Shown in pieces: positions 48,388-60,091 of a DNA stretch of 64,000 nt; position 1 is the first letter of the stretch; every line of letters starts with the position of its first letter. The notes under the pieces were generated by a model. The model worked only from the letters and a program-made list of their open reading frames with translations. It did no database searches and was not told the DNA's origin. The stretch is from Hansfordia pulvinata. Taxonomy: Eukaryota > Ascomycota > Sordariomycetes > Xylariales. The translations under genes and the position numbers were made by a program. Location: assembly GCA_006538405.1 (NCBI GenBank), contig BJKQ01000003.1, positions 2,852,001-2,916,000 on the forward strand, in the 5' to 3' direction.

Positions 48388-50877
48388 CTAATGCTCGTCA
48401 CGAAAAATCCAGCGCCCACCGGGTCTCATGGCTTCCTCGTAGCGGCGGCGGACGACGTCGCGCTGCTGGCGACGCGCCTCGGCGCGGTCAGCCTCCTCCT
48501 CCTGTGATGTGGGGAACTCGGTGCGCCAGTAGCCTGGCGGCGATGGCCCGCGTTCGAACCGCTGCCGGTCACGGCCGTGCGAGTTAGCAAGCTCGCGCAT
48601 GCGGGCCTCGATCCAGAGTGCCTCCTTCTCGCCGCGCGTCATGCTGCCCAGCCGCCCCGCGTCGTCACCCAGGTGCTGTTCCAGCAGCGCCGTGAAGGCA
48701 GCGGGCGATGCCTGCGTCCGTGTTGATATCGCCAGTGGGCGGTATTCCTCTAGAACCCTGGCCGGCAGGGCCGCGCGATCTGTTTTGTTGCGCACCACGT
48801 CCGCAAACGCGTAGTCGTAGCCCTCGTTCGCCGCGGGGTTCACCTTGAAATCCTCCGGCAGCAATGTATCTACCGGCCGACGCCTGAGGGGTGGCGGCTG
48901 CGCCTGTACGCCTGGGAAATGATTGCCAGCCACCTTCGTGTTCGAGGCTGGAGTACTGGTGTCGAGCCTCTTGCTGTTCGCGGCTCTTGCCAACGGCGAG
49001 GGGTTAGCGAGTTGTTGCGCAGAAAGACCCTTAGTCTGCCGTCGCGCGCCTCCGCTGTCCCTGCTAGGGGTCAAGGCGGCCTTGCCGCTGCCGAAAGGCA
49101 GCGGCCGCTTGTCAGGAACCGCAAAGTTGAAAGCCTTGGTTGTTGAAGCAGCTGACTTTGCTGTCCTTGTATCCGTGTTTCGGACAGCTCGGTCCTGACC
49201 GGCAGATGGGGTGTTCAATAGTCCGTCGAGGAGAGACCCTTGTACGTTACGGCCCCCTCTCTTAGTTGAGGGCCGAGATGTGCGGTTCCGCTCGCCGTCC
49301 TCCGCCAGCTCAACAATTCTATCTTCGAGATCGGGATCGGGGGCGGGGTGGGGTCTTGGGGCAGTTTTTGGGGTGATACACTGCCGGTTCAGTATGATAT
49401 TGGAATCCAAATCGACCAAGGCAGAAGTCCGACTTGGTGCCAGGACACTCGCGGTGACTAGCTTATCATGTCTGTTGAAATCCTCTGGAGCTGGTATATC
49501 CCGTTCCTCCGCGGTGCATGATCGAGGAAACCCAGCTGGAGCAGTGTGGCTGTCGTCAGCCTCGGCCGCAACAACCTCGGAACGATGCTTCTTTGGGGTT
49601 TCCACTCTGGGCCCGTCTGAATCAAAGTCCATGCTCTCTTGTGTCGTAAGATTCCGTCGTTGCCCGGAGATGATAGGGCCTGACGAGTCTTCCTCAGTTT
49701 TCACTCGCACAGCTGTAGGCGTTTGTACACCAGTGTCGGCGATGTCGTCATCTTCTCGCCTGCGTTTTCGGACCTTCCGGGTAGAAACGAAGACGGGAAT
49801 GTCAGACGATGGCTCGCTCTTAACCGCGACATCGTTCATCTGCAGGCCCTGGTTCAAAGGCAAGGGTGGTAGTTGGGGCGCCTCGTCTATGTCGCTCGTC
49901 GAGGGGCCTTCTGTTGACTCCAGGTCAGCCTCACGTGAGAGCTCTTCTCCCGTCGTCGTTTGGGCGGCGCCAGGCGGGACATCGACAGCTTCCAAGTAGG
50001 TGACGGCGGAGGTGTTCGGTGCCTGGCGAGCTTTCAAGCAGTTGGCTTCAGCCAGGGGAGCGAGTGGAAGCATGGGAGCTAGGTGGGGTCCCGTGATTGC
50101 AGCAGTAGAGTCGTCTGGGTCAGATGCTTCAGACGAAAAGCTGGAGGCGGCACGAGGAGCCGCATGGCCCAGGGAAGCGAGCCGAGTCTCGAGCCGTTTG
50201 ATCTTGTGCAAGCGCTTTGCGCTCTGGTTTTGAAGATCGGTAGAATGTTTCTGCCACCGCTCAACATTTTTGATCTTCTCCCGCAAGCGTTCTCGCAGCT
50301 CCGTCCTGGCGGCCTCAGTCTCGGTGTATTTGCCGTGCAGCTTAAGGTAATCTCGCTCCAGACGTTTGAACTCGACCCTCAGCTGCTCAGCCTGCAGCAT
50401 GTGGACGGGAATCTCTTGAGGTTTGGGTATCGTAATGGCGGGCGACACGTGCGCACGCTCGTTGGCGGACCTGGGGGCCAGGGGCGTCCTCGTGGCGGCG
50501 CGTGACAGACTAAAAGGAGCTATGGGATCTGAAGCAGGCCTTTGCTGGTTCGAGGTTTCCGATTTGGGTTGTTTCTTTCTCTCCTGATCAAGATGCCGAA
50601 TTCGACTCTTCAAGTTGTCGATCTCATTTTGCATGTCGTCGACCCTCGCGGCTTTCCTTTGTAGGGCATCGAACTGGGCAAGTTTTGCATGGTCATCGCG
50701 ACAGGAAGCAGCTGGACAGAGAAGTCACCCAAGTTAGTACAGCCCGCGGTGCCTAGGAGTACAGGCAAAGGTCAGAGGAGGAAAGGACGCACCCAAGTCA
50801 TGGCCGAGTCGGTCGCAGGCCTGGGCCAAAGCATCCTGAAGGGCTGGCTTGCCCACATCTTGGAGCCAGCGTTCCAT
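48388..50877 (-). CDS. SAE2: SAE2/CtIP/Ctp1-family DNA end-resection factor, 802 aa
   Basis: Family members activate the Mre11-Rad50-Nbs1/Xrs2 endonuclease to start resection of DNA double-strand breaks. Exon 1 is 50877-50793. An 81-bp intron (GTGCGT...TACTAAC...TCCAG) is followed by exon 2, 50711-48388. The joined 2,409 nt is open. The N-terminus (MERWLQDVG.PALQDALAQ) resembles other fungal Sae2 starts, which sets the start. Heptad-rich segments around residues 35-70 and 110-180 suggest the tetramerising coiled coil. The middle is long, acidic and disordered. The conserved C-terminal domain is residues 650-802, with GYDYAFADVVR, a GEKEALW helix, PSPPGYW and EAMRPGGRWIFRDE. The CxxC pair that normally follows the VVR helix is absent: the sequence there is ALPARVLEEYRPLA (48730-48771). 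The usual RHR region reads HGRDRQRF (residues 740-747). The frame is clean through this stretch. The family call is strong; whether full function is retained is uncertain. Confidence 0.88.
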
Positions 50878-53800
50878 CAGACACTGGAGTGGGTGTAGGG
50901 AGACATGAGATGGCGGGCCGGCAGTCCTGCGCGTTGGCCCGATCTTATGTCGGCACAGAGGGACAGGCGTTGTCAATGGAAGCAATGTGCATTCGTGGGT
51001 GCTGAGGTGCGATGACATTCAAGATAGAGTGGTTTGACAGATACGCGTCTCGTGGAGTCAGACTACGCGACGTACTCCGTACCTGAGCAGCCAACGGTGG
51101 CGCCGATCGCGGCCAGCTGCAGCTTGGAAGCACGGACGAGTACCGCAGTACGAATAGGTACCTCTGGCTACATGTAACTCTCAAAGGGCGCTCCAGGGGG
51201 AAGGCCTCCACAGATTGCGCTACCCCGCGCCCGCCAAGTACCTCCAGGGCTAAAGGGCAACTGCAGCGCAGTCGGGTGGTCCTGGGCCGTGCTGTGCATT
51301 CCAGGTTGCACGCGAGGTACCTTGTGCAGTCTCGGGCACGTACCTGTAAACCTCTGGACACATCAGGCTGTCTGTGCACCGTACGTTCAACCGGCTCTAC
51401 TCCACTTCTCCCCGATATCCGATCTATTTGCTTATGTCATCTGGGCCGACATTCAGAATCCAGTGCGTGGAGATTGGCGAGGGCGCTGTTGCGCCGCAGA
51501 GTTGAGGCCTCGGAAAACTGCTACCGAATGGAGATGTCCACGACTCAATAACGGAGGAAGAAAGGAATGGCAGCAACAGAATTAGGTAGGTCCAGCGCAG
51601 TAGAATTGTTGAGAAGGCAGAGTCACGCGACACACGAGTTCCAATATGAGGCGCTCCGTAGCTAATGTACGGATACACTGACGTACTCGTAGGCAGAAAG
51701 GCAAGTAGCAGATCTACGTGTACATCCTCGTAGTATCTCCTAGTGGCCTCGGAAAAATCGCAAAGAACGTGATGACCTTTATAATGTTGGGCAATATTCA
51801 GCTTGGGTTGAACGTACTCGGCTGGCCTAGACCTACGAAGATTCGTATCCGTACGAGCATGTGCCCCTCCCACTGCTGGGCTCCATTGCAGCTTGCCAGG
51901 AGTGCTCGTACGCTTGCCTGGGCGCACGCGCCACCCCCTTCCTGCCTGGGCAGATTTGTCTCATATGATTGGCCAGTCGAGTTTTCTCGCCAGCTCGGAA
52001 TTCGACCCTTTTACTCCCACAAAACAAAAGAAGAAGAAAAAAACAAAACAGAGTACGAGCGGTAACAGGCGGCCAGCCAGCCGATCCTCAACGGTCAGCG
52101 CTAGCCACACCGGTCGACAAGACGTTGCTCGGAGAAGGGGAACAAGGAGATGCATGCTCTGACATGCCAGGTAGTCTCGGAGTCATGCATGGTCATTACG
52201 AGTGCTGCGAATGAGTGCGAGTGCGACTTGGCTTTATTAGAGATATCCAGTCCCATATGTGCTCTCTTTGTTTGCATGTACGAGTAGGCATGCATTCGTT
52301 AGCCCAACAGCCGTCTCTGTAGCCTCAGCGTCCGTGGATCAGGAATGTGGCCCATGGAAGTCAATGACCCGGTGAATGTCCCCTTATCTTATCCACGCTC
52401 TACACCTTTACCGCCCCTCGCGCGGAAGCCCGTTCCGACGCCCTCCCTTGCCGCCATATGATGAGACAAAGTTGAAAAATTTCGGCGCAAGTCTCTGCCA
52501 ATAAATGGATAACCCGCCAGCACTTGCATCTAGCGATCCGCCGGTCCATTCATTGTGGCCATGCCCCGTGGTGTGGTGTTTGATCCATGGGATGGCACTG
52601 TTGCAGTCTCAATGATGCCCATCTATGCCCGGTCGTGATTATGCATTAAGATACTTGTATCGTACACGCCTTTCCGGATGTCGCCCGTCCGACGTCTCTC
52701 CATTCATCCCTTCCGCACCGCATTGCGGGCGTGTCGCGGTGAAATGCGCCTACTCGAAAGGCACGGTGGCATGCGGAAACGGTATCCATGGAAACAAACA
52801 AGCAAACAAACAACATGGATTGAAGCTGGTGCCACTGCCCCTCGAGCAAATTCGAATGCAGCCCTTTGCTCGATACCTGTATTCATGTTTCATTTACAAT
52901 GCAACTCAGTCCACCTCTTCAATAACATAATGACCCAAGCTGCAGCTGGAGGGGTCTACCTGTACGGGCGCCCACCAAGGTCCAGTCCTTCCTAATTTCC
53001 GGTGTCTGTACTGGCTTGTCTGCCCAGTATTCGTTTCCATGGACGAGCCGGAGCGGAGGGCATTCATCCATGGATGCGGCGGGTATACATGCATGCATAC
53101 AGTCCAATGTGCCCGTCATCTGCTCTGTTTAGCGACTTCAGGGCTGGGATGCTGGAGAGACTTGGCTCGGTGCTTAAGCGGGCGCTCTTCATCCGCTGTG
53201 GGGTTGCGATGCCCACTTGTCGTCGCCCACTTGTCGTCGCCCGCATTTGCATAAGGGGCCTTTGACGCATGTAGGTAGGCGAGGTAGTAGTGTCCATATC
53301 TAAACGTGGAAGATACTCGTACTGCTCGTCCCCCTGTGCAGAATTGGACTGCACACGTCCTGTGTTTTGTACAGTGTCAAACTCCCCAAGCCTTCGATGC
53401 GAGTACCTCGGGTCTCCGCGCAAATCCGCCACTACACGCAGAATATCCCCTTGTTGGCTCGAGATCGCGTACCGGCGGCTCCAGGCGGATGCACAGCGTG
53501 GTGGGGTCTCCCAGCCCTGGAGGGGAGGTCCGGCTAACTCACGGGGTCCAGGTACTTGAAGTACCGGCTGCTTAATGTAGCCGCGCGAGACAGAGACACC
53601 AAGGGTGCCAGCGAGTGCCGGAGAGCAACCCGGTAAAAAGCAGGACCAACTGTACAGGTACACAAAACGACATATCCACCCCGGGCTCTGCAGTAACCAC
53701 CCCCCCCCCCCCGCCTGCCCGCCCGCCTGCGCCCGCCCGCCTTGCTCAGGCCCTGCTCATCAGGCCTAGTCCCGGGGCTGCAGACCTTTTCGCCAATCAT

Positions 53801-54011
53801 CCCATGTCACCTGCAATCCTCTATCCCTCCCGTCCTCACCAGCTGCTGCTCGGCCTTGCGAAAAGTTTCAACGCTGCCTGCCCCAACTCCGCCCGACGAG
53901 AGCTTCCTTCAGACGCGTCCGACTCCATCTCCACGCTTCATCCCTCCCCATCACTCTCCAATCCATCTCGACCTCCCCTACCACCGCGACACTCTTCAAC
54001 TCACCATCACG
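50878..54011. other. Divergent intergenic region between SAE2 and GIS2
   Basis: 3.1 kb with no supportable gene. It contains many variants of the TACGAGTA/TACTCGTA word (around 51130, 51680, 51850, 52050, 52275 and 53310), a 13-base C run at 53700-53712 with a C-rich tail, and a pyrimidine-rich GIS2 leader from about 53700. A 199-codon minus-strand frame at 53064-53663 has no domain and is not called. Confidence 0.55.
53700..53745 (+). repeat. Poly-C run and CCCGCC-rich tract
   Basis: Thirteen consecutive C (53700-53712) followed by GCCTGCCCGCCCGCC-type repeats, upstream of GIS2. Its length may be unreliable given homopolymer problems elsewhere in this assembly. Confidence 0.8.
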
Positions 54012-55323
54012 ATGGATTTCAACGCTACTCAGGCTCGTGCCTGCTTCACTTGTAAGTCTGCTTGCCCCGCGCCTTTCCCTCGCCCTCATGCACCCATCTT
54101 CACCCTCATCCCCAACCTCATTCTCAACCTCGTCCCCGCCCTTGTCCTCGCCATCTTCTGCTCTTCTTCCCATTTCGCGCCGCTGTTTTGCCCGGGTCTG
54201 GCTCTCACGGCGCATTCCCTGCCTGGTGCGGCCCTGCACCCGCGCCTCGCGCTGGCCCTTCTCAGCCCCTCCAATCCCACTTTCGCGGTGCGGTCTGATT
54301 TGCCCTACCAACCGCCATTGCTCGCCAATAATCCGGGCCTGTCGCCCTGCCCTACTTCACCCCGTCAGATTCGTCATGGCTCATCTACGTCTTGCGCTGA
54401 GCTTGACCTTGCACTTCTGCCGCATTTCCGCACCCTATCCCGCGTCTGGCCTCAGATTCTCTGTCTGCGCCTCGCCTCCCGTCCACGCGGCTCACTAACA
54501 TTTCACCAGGCGGCCAGACCACTCACCAGGTATGCGACAACGCAACGACACAGTCTCGTCCTCGCCCTCGCGGTCATCTGACATACTAACAACCCCCAGG
54601 CCCGTGACTGCCCCAGCCGCGGTGCTGCTGGTCCCGGCCCCAGCATGAAGTGGTAAGTGACCGCCTGTATCAAGCCAAGTACCCGCCGACCTGCTAACAC
54701 CTTGACAGCTACAGCTGTGGTGGCGAAGGCCACAGGAGTTAGTGCCCCAAGAACGTATCAGCCCCCGTCCTCCATTCTGACCAATTCCGCAGGCCGTGAG
54801 TGCCCCGAGGGCCCCAAGGACACCAAGTCCTGCTACCGATGCGGCCAGGCTGGCCACATCAGCCGCGAGTGCCCCCAGGGCGGCGGTCCCGTCGATGGCG
54901 GTCGCTCCCAGGAGTGCTACAAGGTAAGATATCCGAGTCGATTTACACAGATCTTTGCTGATACCCGGTGCAGTGCGGCAAGGTCGGCCACATCGCCCGC
55001 AGCTGCCCTGACGCCTACGGCTCGGGTGGCTACGGCGGCGGCGGCGGCGGCGGTTTCGGCGGCTACGGAGGCGGCGGCGGTGGCGGCAAGACCTGCTACT
55101 CGTGCGGCGGCTTCGGCCACATGTCCCGTAGGTCAACAACAGTCCGACAAATCTCACCACTATACTGACAACATATACAGGCGAGTGCGTCAACGGCAGC
55201 AAATGCTACAACTGTGGCGAGAACGGCCACTTCTCCCGGGACTGCCCCAAGGAGTCTGCTGGCGAGAAGCTGTGCTACAAATGCCAGCAGCCCGGCCACG
55301 TCCAGAGCCAGTGCCCCATGTAA
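54012..55323 (+). CDS. GIS2: GIS2/CNBP-type protein with seven CCHC zinc knuckles, 189 aa
   Basis: CNBP, yeast Gis2 and fission yeast Byr3 are small cytoplasmic nucleic-acid-binding proteins linked to translation and stress granules. Seven exons (54012-54051, 54510-54529, 54600-54652, 54709-54737, 54793-54923, 54974-55127 and 55181-55323) join to 570 nt without a stop. All six introns are GT-AG. The first is long (458 bp) and the others are 50-70 bp. The seven C-x2-C-x4-H-x4-C knuckles begin CFTC, CYSC, CYRC, CYKC, CYSC, CYNC and CYKC, and every Cys and His is present. A Gly/Tyr-rich linker (GGYGGG repeats) separates knuckles four and five, where CNBP proteins have an RGG-like segment (CNBP itself has it between one and two). 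The protein ends QSQCPM. Every intron falls within knuckle codons. The start context is ATCACGATGG. Exons two and four are only 20 and 29 nt, so automatic prediction is likely to miss them. Confidence 0.93.
54052..54509 (+). other. Long first intron of GIS2
   Basis: 458 bp from GTAAGT to TTTCACCAG, pyrimidine-rich and without in-frame stops in some frames, so an open frame of 279 codons (53742-54581) appears to cross it. It interrupts the second Cys codon of the first knuckle. No small RNA gene is evident within it. Confidence 0.85.
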
Positions 55324-56449
55324 GCATTGCGCGGCGGAGACGGTTGGCTAGCGAAGGCGAAAATGTGAAGGTCGCGTCATCTTGCACCCGACTCGTTTTG
55401 TATGTCCCCCGTCGGCAACTGGCCGTCAGCGAGGCGGACTACGTCCTCATGAGGCAACGTTTTCTGGTTTCTTTACAAACTCGACGGATTTCGCAAACAA
55501 CAGGGACCTGGACATGAAAAGTTCACGGCAAAATCGGCGTTTAGGAATGGCTTTTCTAAGGAAATCGGGTGCCCATGGGCGGCATCTTGAGGCCTGGTTA
55601 TGTGGATGACGTCTTGCAGCAGCTTGATCTGGCCTAATCCTAGTTGATCAGTATCAAGCGACCGGACGAGGCGCCCTCTTCAAGGAGGGTCTCGTCTGTC
55701 TGCATTGGTATCGTTGAGACATGACAATAAGAGGGGCCTGAACACCAGTGAAATCCGATATGAGCCATGTAGAATGGTTATGTGCTTGATGATGCTAGGT
55801 ATCTCGATTACTGTCTAAGCTGCGCCGTGAGACTCAACTCGCAAGCCGAGGTGCGCTACGCCTTGCAAATGCCTTTGGAGGAGTGTCCACACATTGCAAG
55901 ACGCGCTCCACTTCGATATGTGATCAGGAGATATCTCGCACGTCATCTCTGGCAGAAACATCCTTGATCTGTGGAAGAAGTCGCGTGCCACTCGAAGTTG
56001 GTATTGATGATTATTGACAAATCTTCGTTCGAGCGGCCCACGATGAACGCTCGCGCGAGGCTTCACGTGATGGAGGCGCAGTGATCCGAACCATCTTGAG
56101 GAGGCCGGACCACAAGACGTCAAAGTTGCAGCCTATCTTTCTAGGACCAAAGATAAACGGGTCCAATTGGCCTGTCGTTCGTGTTCTTCACATTCCCGCT
56201 ACCTCGACTCGTCCCCTGGTACGACTCAACATTGACTCGAACGAAGTGCTCCCAGCTCCGGGCATTAAGCGCAAATACATGATCCACCACCTACCCGCGG
56301 CGCACTCGCTTAGCCCCTCCATCAAAGCACCCTGAGCGCCTCGAAGCTCAGGGATGTATGAATCTGAACGATCAGCGGCGGAGCAATGATTGGGCATGCC
56401 GGGATCACATCACACTACTTTCTCCTCGTCGGCTTCGCAGTACACTCGT
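55324..56449. other. Convergent intergenic region between GIS2 and DDHD gene
   Basis: 1.1 kb containing the 3' ends of two convergent genes. I see no gene or notable repeat. Confidence 0.6.
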
Positions 56450-59400
56450 CTACCACAGCGGTTTGCTGTCGAGGCCGCTACCCGCCGTGGTAGAAGACGG
56501 CCCCGTGGCTGGCGCAGTCTCGTTGCTCTTGCGCCCTTTGTGGGAAAGTAGCTGGGAGACGATGAAGTGACTGACGTCCTCATCCTGCCAGTACTGCAAG
56601 TGCGACGCGATGGTGTTGATAGGGTTGAAATCAAGGGCGCTCCTGATGGTATTGTGTTAGCACGCACCTAACAGCTGGCAAGCGGCATCGCCGCAACGAA
56701 CACTGAAAAATTGGCGGGAGAACCGCTGATGAACCGGTCCGAGCAGCGCTCGGCGGGCCATCTTCAACGAAGGTCGAGCCCGGAGGGGCGAGGATGAGAA
56801 CTTACTCTTGAATACTGTAGTCGACACGTCCATTGCGGTTGAGAGCTCGGACCTTGAGCTCTTCACGCCGTAACTTTTGCGCTTTGAGTTCCTCGGCAGC
56901 CCACGCTTCGCCAAAGTCTTGCGCGGCAGCCGAAGCCGAGGAGGTCTTGGTCTTGTCGCGCGCGCTTCCACTCCCGTCGCGCTTGTGCTCCTCCACGCGT
57001 CTCTTCTGGAACTTCGCGTACAGAGTCTCGAGCTCATCGTCAATGAGCGTGGCATTGGCGCCGTCATCGTCGTCTGCTTGAGTGCTCCCACCCGCGGCCG
57101 CACTTTGAGTATCAAGCCCAGTTGCGCCATCCTTAGCAGCGCTGGAAGATGAGTCTGACGAGCGCAGCGACTTTTGCCGCGCCAGCGCTCGCTTTCGCGC
57201 ATCTGTCTTTGCGGACTGAGCGTTCGCATCGGTGAGAGCGCCGCCTGAGGCCATATCGTTGTTTGGGTTCGAGGCAAGACTTGACGTAGAGGTGTTGTTA
57301 CCCGCACCGGTGTTTGGAGGAACTGCTGGCCCAGCTGCTGCAGTAGGGTTTGCTGCGTTGAAGTTGGCGACATCCTCACTGCTGAGACCCAGGCTGCGGT
57401 TCAGCAGCGAGCTGGCAATTCCCGCACTGAAACTGGACCATAGACCGCTGACACTTTGACCCACTTTCACCCCAATACCTGAAAGGCCTTGGGGCGCCAC
57501 TGCACCAAACATGCCCTTCTTGGTGTAGGGGAGAGCCTGGGGTTTGAGAGACGACATAGCCGGCGAAATCAGTGGCTCGACACGGTAAGCGATGGGGTCT
57601 GAGGGGTGAAAGACGTTGAATAACTGAGAGACCTTTGGAGACGATATGGTGAGGGGCAGACCCGTGATGGGCGATATGTGCTGATCTGTAGTACTCGCAG
57701 TACGAAAAGGGTCATCCAGGTGGTCCGAATTGAGAGGACTTTCAGACGGGACAGCATGTGGCTGTTGGCGAGCTGAGACTGTTCGACCCTTCAGCATCTG
57801 GAACAGCCCAATGGGCGAACCTAGACAAAAGAAGTCGTCGACGCTGAACTCGAAAGCAAGATCACGAGAGTCTTTGGCCTGCTCTGCTCTATCCTGGGGA
57901 GGCAAGAACCGAAGCGGGTTGCGCAGGTTCTCTGACTTTGGAGGCTCTCTCTGGCGGCAGAGAATGTCAAACATGATGGCGGAGCCGAGACTGTGCCCGA
58001 CGATGTGAACCTTTCCCTTGAAGTCGGGGTTGCGCTCCCGGAACAACTTGTGAATTCTGTTCGATTCTTTCAAAACGATTTCGGCGATTTGCTCCCGGTA
58101 GGCGCTTTGATATAATAGAACGTCGAGAGCCAAGTCGGAGATGAGAGAGCGAGCGAATGCAACCCCTTCGATGGTGATGTCCTCTAACGATGGGTCTGGA
58201 CAAGATCAGCATTTACGGGAGACTTATCCAGATGGGGCAAGAACTCACATTCTTCATCGTCTGCAAATACATCGCCGATGTCGCGTTCACCCTTCTTTCG
58301 GCGTTTGGGGAAATCCAGGAGATGTCTCCAGCATACTGGGAGGACCTGCACCTTGCAGTTTCCCGGACCGTCGCCAGATTCCGAATTGAGCGCCTTCAAG
58401 TCAGCAGAGTGCGCATAGACACCTTTCATCGTCTTTCGAAGCAGGTTGACGTCATGTACGAAATTGACGCTTTCCATCCTATGTTCCGTTGTGTCAGCAG
58501 GTGGCTTGTAGAATTCGGACGGAAGTACTTACCTCATGCCCAGCAGCTGTCCAATGCCATGCGTAACCAACACCAAATGCTCGATCTCACGACCCTGTGT
58601 CTCGCCGTCTTGGGCCGTGTAGTCGTCTTGGATCTCCTGCTCTTCACGCTTGCGAATTGTTTCTTGCTGTTTATCGGGGTCGTCGGCATTCTCTATGTAG
58701 GATGAGAACTGGCGCTGCAGGCGACTCTCTTGCGTCTCGACCTCTTCAACTGGCTCTTCCCCAGTCTCCTGCTTGATGCTAGGCGTCTCGGACCCTGGGG
58801 CGGCCGGTGCAGACCGTCGCTTGAGCGCTTTTGCGTCCTTGTCATCCCCGGATATTTGAGAACCGGCAGCCGTGGTGGGGGTCGACGTCCCTTTGCCGTC
58901 TTTTGTCTTGCCGGGATCGGTGTACCCACGAATGAGTTTGACTCCGTTCATATAGCTGCCGCCAGCGAACTTCTGATACACAGTAGACGTCACCCATGAG
59001 AAGACACCTTCTGAGGAGAGCCACGCCGTGTTGTGATTCTCGTAAGTGGCAACACTGTTCATGTACGTGCCAAACAAACGGTAAGTCTGAGGCTGGAATT
59101 GCTCCGCCGGAGTCGGCGCAGCCTTCAGAGAGCCCCCAGTCTTGGTCTTAGACACCGCCCTCAAATTATCAACAGACTGCTTGGGTTTAACCTCTTTGCC
59201 AATGACGGTAGAGTTGCTGCGCCCCCTGTTCACAGGATACGCCCAGGGTCTCGTCTTGAGGTAGCCTTCTTCCAATTGAGACGCCAGATTCTCTTCACAT
59301 GGACGTAGAGAGGAGCCTTCTTGGTAGAACCAGCTTCCACGACGTATATCGTACACAGAGCCCAGCCAGTAGACAGGGGCCAGCTCCCTCTGCTCAATGT

Positions 59401-60091
59401 CGACATCGAAGAGGAAGTCCTCGTTGACGGGGACGCGCATGGCATCCTGCCGGGTACTTGTGTCGTCGTCAATGCTGGTGTTTGGAGCACCCTCAAGGGA
59501 CATCTTCCTGCTTCTTAGGGATTCGTTTCGAATGTGCTTGTTCGCCAACAGCTGTCCCCGCTCATCCTCAACATCTTCCAACAGCTTCTGGTAGGAGTTT
59601 TCAATTCGACGCGAGTCTTTATCGGAGAAGGCGACAAACTTTTTCGGCGGTGGCGGTTTTACAGTCGGATTTTCGTTCTCCTTCTTCGTCCGGAGGAAGT
59701 GCGGTTTGCGTTTGGGCACCTGGGGGATAGTCAGTAGTCAAGAAAGGGCCACATAGAGAGACTGCCTCACATCAACAGCGTGGAACCACATGACGTTCAA
59801 CGGGGGACAGTCTGAGGGATATTTTCGGATGCTCTGGCCGTAAAGGGTGTTGACACTATGATCATCGGCCTTCTTTGTGGAGGCTGACCTGGTGGTCGAG
59901 GTTTTGGTGGTAGAGCGAGGGGGGGCATTGTCTTTGGGAGTAGGAGTTGTACTGCGGCTAGCAGTCCAGGGGTTGATCGAGTCGACGGCGCTGGCGAAGT
60001 AGGACTTTTCGGATCTCTTGTCGGCGCCCGCCTCAGGGGGGCCAGCGCTGGGCCCGGAGGAGGGAGCCGGAGGAGCGGGCGGAGGCGGCAT
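56450..60091 (-). CDS. DDHD-domain phospholipase (PA-PLA1-like), 1106 aa
   Basis: DDHD proteins (mammalian DDHD1/2 and SEC23IP; yeast Ddl1) are intracellular phospholipases or lipases acting at the ER, Golgi or mitochondria. Exons in coding order are 60091-59771, 59719-58533, 58478-58249, 58195-56806 and 56642-56450. The introns are 51, 54, 53 and 163 bp, all GT-AG, and phases agree across 3,321 nt. Exon 1 is Pro/Ser/Thr-rich. A WWE-like region follows (PVYWLGSVYDIRRGSWFYQ). Then come HLVLVTHGIG, VNLLRKTMKGVY, the EYPSLEDITIEGVAFA segment, and the lipase elbow VGHSLGSA (Ser648). Next is CLGSPIGLF, then HPSDPIAYRVEPL. A long disordered insert follows, and the protein closes with GRVDYSIQE, ASHLQYW and DEDVSHF, which are typical of DDHD C-termini. 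An in-frame extension upstream of 60091 has no conserved sequence, so I kept the ATG there. The class is secure, and the substrate cannot be read from sequence. Confidence 0.92.

Noticed and set aside
48530..48570. A possible tRNA B-box (GTTCGAACC)
   Set aside because: It lies within the SAE2 coding sequence, and no A-box, acceptor stem or cloverleaf can be folded around it.
53742..54581. A 279-codon plus-strand frame overlapping the start of GIS2
   Set aside because: It covers the GIS2 leader, exon 1 and the long first intron in a different frame. The spliced GIS2 model explains the region completely.
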